DNA of 7,357 bases from contig NZ_JADAKK010000006.1 of the NCBI RefSeq assembly GCF_020278625.1, positions 1-7,357 of the forward strand. The letters run 5' to 3'. A program made the position numbers and the translations under genes. The notes beneath the pieces were generated by a model. It saw nothing but the letters and a program-made list of their open reading frames with translations. It searched no databases and had not been told where the DNA came from. Position 1 is the first letter of the stretch. Each line of letters begins with the position of its first letter. This DNA comes from Wolbachia endosymbiont of Mansonella ozzardi. Lineage in GTDB: Bacteria; Pseudomonadota; Alphaproteobacteria; Rickettsiales; Anaplasmataceae. This document shows, piece after piece, positions 6,801 to 7,357 of the stretch.

Positions 6801-7158
6801 AACTTAAATTTAATAGCCAATCAAAATCAACGTAAGGAATATCGCTGCTATTTTTGCGCTTTCTAAAGGACTCACTCACCAAAGTGACCAAATTAGCGTA
6901 CCCTCGCTCGTTTTTTGCAAGCAATAATATGGGTAGATTTTGTTCTGAGTGTTGAACTGTAATATTGCACCCTATTATTAGTTGTATTCCTCTACTTGCC
7001 GCATATTCTGCAAATTCGAGTGAGCCAAATAAATTACCTGAATCAGTTATCGCAACTGCTGGCATTTTATTCCGCAAACAAAGGCTACTCAGCTCCTCAA
7101 TTTTAACCGAACTTTCAAGCAATGAATAAACACTGTGAACACGCAAGTGTATGAACAT
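3823..7158 (-). CDS. dnaE: DNA polymerase III alpha subunit (DnaE), replicative polymerase
   Basis: Catalytic subunit of the chromosomal replicase. It extends DNA in the holoenzyme, held to the template by the beta clamp. Its 1111 residues compare with 1160 in E. coli, so it is full length. An N-terminal PHP domain starts at HLRVHS (residues 4-9) and TDSGN (38-42). The palm has PGRGSGAGS (344-352) and PDFDIDF (384-390), giving catalytic Asp387 and Asp389, with the third Asp in KFDF at 539. HAAGIV (495-500), YRPGPM (617-622) and the GYGFNKSHAAAYA block (725-737) are also conserved. QAVLF (888-892) fits the internal clamp-binding pentapeptide, and an OB-fold-like stretch follows at about 953-1010. 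The ATG start is supported because HLRVHS lies 4 residues in, as expected; only a weak GAAG ribosome site precedes it. No intein or frameshift is seen. The PHP metal ligands look degraded (R6, S40), so proofreading probably needs a separate DnaQ. rpsF follows 48 bases downstream on the same strand. Confidence 0.98.
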   Translation of the reverse strand: MFIHLRVHSVYSLLESSVKIEELSSLCLRNKMPAVAITDSGNLFGSLEFAEYAASRGIQLIIGCNITVQHSEQNLPILLLAKNERGYANLVTLVSESFRKRKNSSDIPYVDFDWLLNLSSGLIALTGGYDGILAQLLLKQDKETIKRLLSAFNGHLYVELQRHGLSKELELEEALIDFAYQHDIPLVATNDVFFPNRSDYEAYDILTCISEGSYALENNRRKLTTEHYFKSVAEMEELFRDIPEAIHNTSVVARRCSYMPKSRQPILPKFPCRENKTENEELKEQAIAGLELRIANETNINLKQYHDRLNYELSVITSMNYAGYFLIVSDFIRWSKANGIPVGPGRGSGAGSIVAWALQITDLDPIKFGLIFERFLNPDRISMPDFDIDFCQEKRDLVIEYVRKKYGYVAQIITFGKLQAKAVLRDVGRVLQMPYAQVDKISKMVPFNPVNPVTLSQAIELDQNLQKERDSDEVIAKLLGISLKLEGIYRHVSTHAAGIVICDQKLENFVPVYYDPNSALPITQYSMKYVEKAGLIKFDFLGLGTLTLIDHVCRLINHNERKIDISSVPLDDQRTYKMLSRGDSIGVFQLESSGMREALIKLKPDCIEDIIALISLYRPGPMDNIPTYVARKHGLEKPDYIHPLLEGVLKETFGVIIYQEQVMEIARILSGYSLAEADLLRRAMGKKIKEEMDKQRELFIQGATKNSVDYDRASYIFDLVAKFAGYGFNKSHAAAYAVISYQTAYLKANYPLEFFTALMNLNIDDRDKLNLFYHAAKFIGVSVLLPDINKSKAEFSIEGEHIRYGIAALRNVGFSIAEGIVNTRLSTYKDIWEFIQNSGHIINKRALESLIKSGACDNVHQNRKQLYESIDTLTYFANKNRQDKESNQAVLFGNLDVLKPKLEDVEDFNEEEKLEHELFSLGFYLTNHPLEKFRALLRKLNIGFIGESKTTKTAGVILNARMRTSERGRFVILMLSDPHNVSEIAFYNNEIIEEKRNLFSSGTFVIIDLETSENTTRLVGKDISEFTERITSVIKGLVLTGCADSQTAAMELSSVLKDGGRTKIMLELLLEKHKVSILLPGAYSITPQAVCEISNLSWIKGIEIDTNSLLI

Positions 7159-7197
7159 AAAAAAACTTCAGATCAGTAATAAAAGAATAGCATTAAT

Positions 7198-7356
7198 TTA
7201 CTCATGAGGAATAAAAACTTGTTTAAGAGTTCCGACATAAAAAAACTGCTTAGCAACTTTTGCCGTTACCCTTATCATAGTACTGAAGCTATTATTTATC
7301 TTTAGTCTATACAGATTAAACGACAAAAAACTCAATGTACTTGGTGTACTATTGTT
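7198..7356 (-). CDS. Possible 3' end of a gene upstream of dnaE (runs off the window)
   Basis: On the minus strand one frame is open from the window edge for 52 codons to a TAA at 7198-7200, 39 bases before the dnaE start. An internal ATG would give a 26-residue peptide beginning MIRVTAKVAKQ and ending VFIPHE, but no ribosome site precedes it. An open run of this length is uncommon in such AT-rich DNA, so it may be the C-terminus of an upstream gene. I recognise no domain. It may also be chance, with dnaE having its own promoter here. Confidence 0.25.
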   Translation of the reverse strand, partial: NNSTPSTLSFLSFNLYRLKINNSFSTMIRVTAKVAKQFFYVGTLKQVFIPHE

Positions 7357-7357
7357 T

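Noticed and set aside
3823..7158. Intein or split-gene structure in dnaE
   Set aside because: The conserved polymerase motifs run continuously at normal spacing, and the total length is ordinary for the family.
7306..7335. Promoter TTGAGT-18-TATAGA upstream of dnaE
   Set aside because: Both boxes are weak, the spacer is 18 bases, and the match lies within the possible upstream coding frame. It is not strong enough to list.
1..7357. tRNA, rRNA, CRISPR array or insertion sequence
   Set aside because: No cloverleaf with a TTCGA-type arm, no rRNA core motif, no regularly spaced identical repeats and no transposase motifs were seen on either strand.

Overview
The window looks like a chromosomal segment of an AT-rich Rickettsiales endosymbiont, most likely Wolbachia. 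This rests on the low G+C of coding and non-coding DNA, the protein style of S18, L9 and DnaE, and the intergenic 'ATGACA/TGTCATCC' repeat remnants. The genus call is recognition plus inference, not a database match.

All five convincing genes lie on the minus strand, so they are best read from right to left. dnaE (7158-3823) encodes the replicative DNA polymerase III alpha subunit. After a 48-base gap comes a compact ribosomal-protein cluster: rpsF (3774-2992, S6), rpsR (2992-2717, S18) and rplI (2709-2215, L9). rpsF and rpsR overlap by one base, and rpsR and rplI are 7 bases apart. S6 and S18 bind each other on the platform of the 30S subunit, and this gene order is the usual bacterial one. 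The S6 here is unusual: 260 residues instead of about 100-130, with roughly 145 extra, apparently helical residues inserted between helix alpha1 and strand beta2.

A region of about 630 bases (2214-1585) without a recognised gene follows. It carries degenerate repeats next to rplI. It also carries several good sigma70-type promoter matches, all on the minus strand, and a possible very small ORF. These lead into a 434-residue protein (1584-280) that I do not recognise. That protein has coiled-coil segments, a striking aromatic helix, a disordered polar tail and a basic C-terminus, and it could be a secreted effector. The last 279 bases (279-1) hold an imperfect hairpin and possibly the translation start of another gene that leaves the window. 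At the right edge (7356-7198) an open frame may be the end of a gene upstream of dnaE.

I found no rRNA, tRNA, CRISPR array, insertion sequence or convincing rho-independent terminator. The features most worth following up are the enlarged S6, the unknown 434-residue protein and the promoter-rich leader region in front of it.
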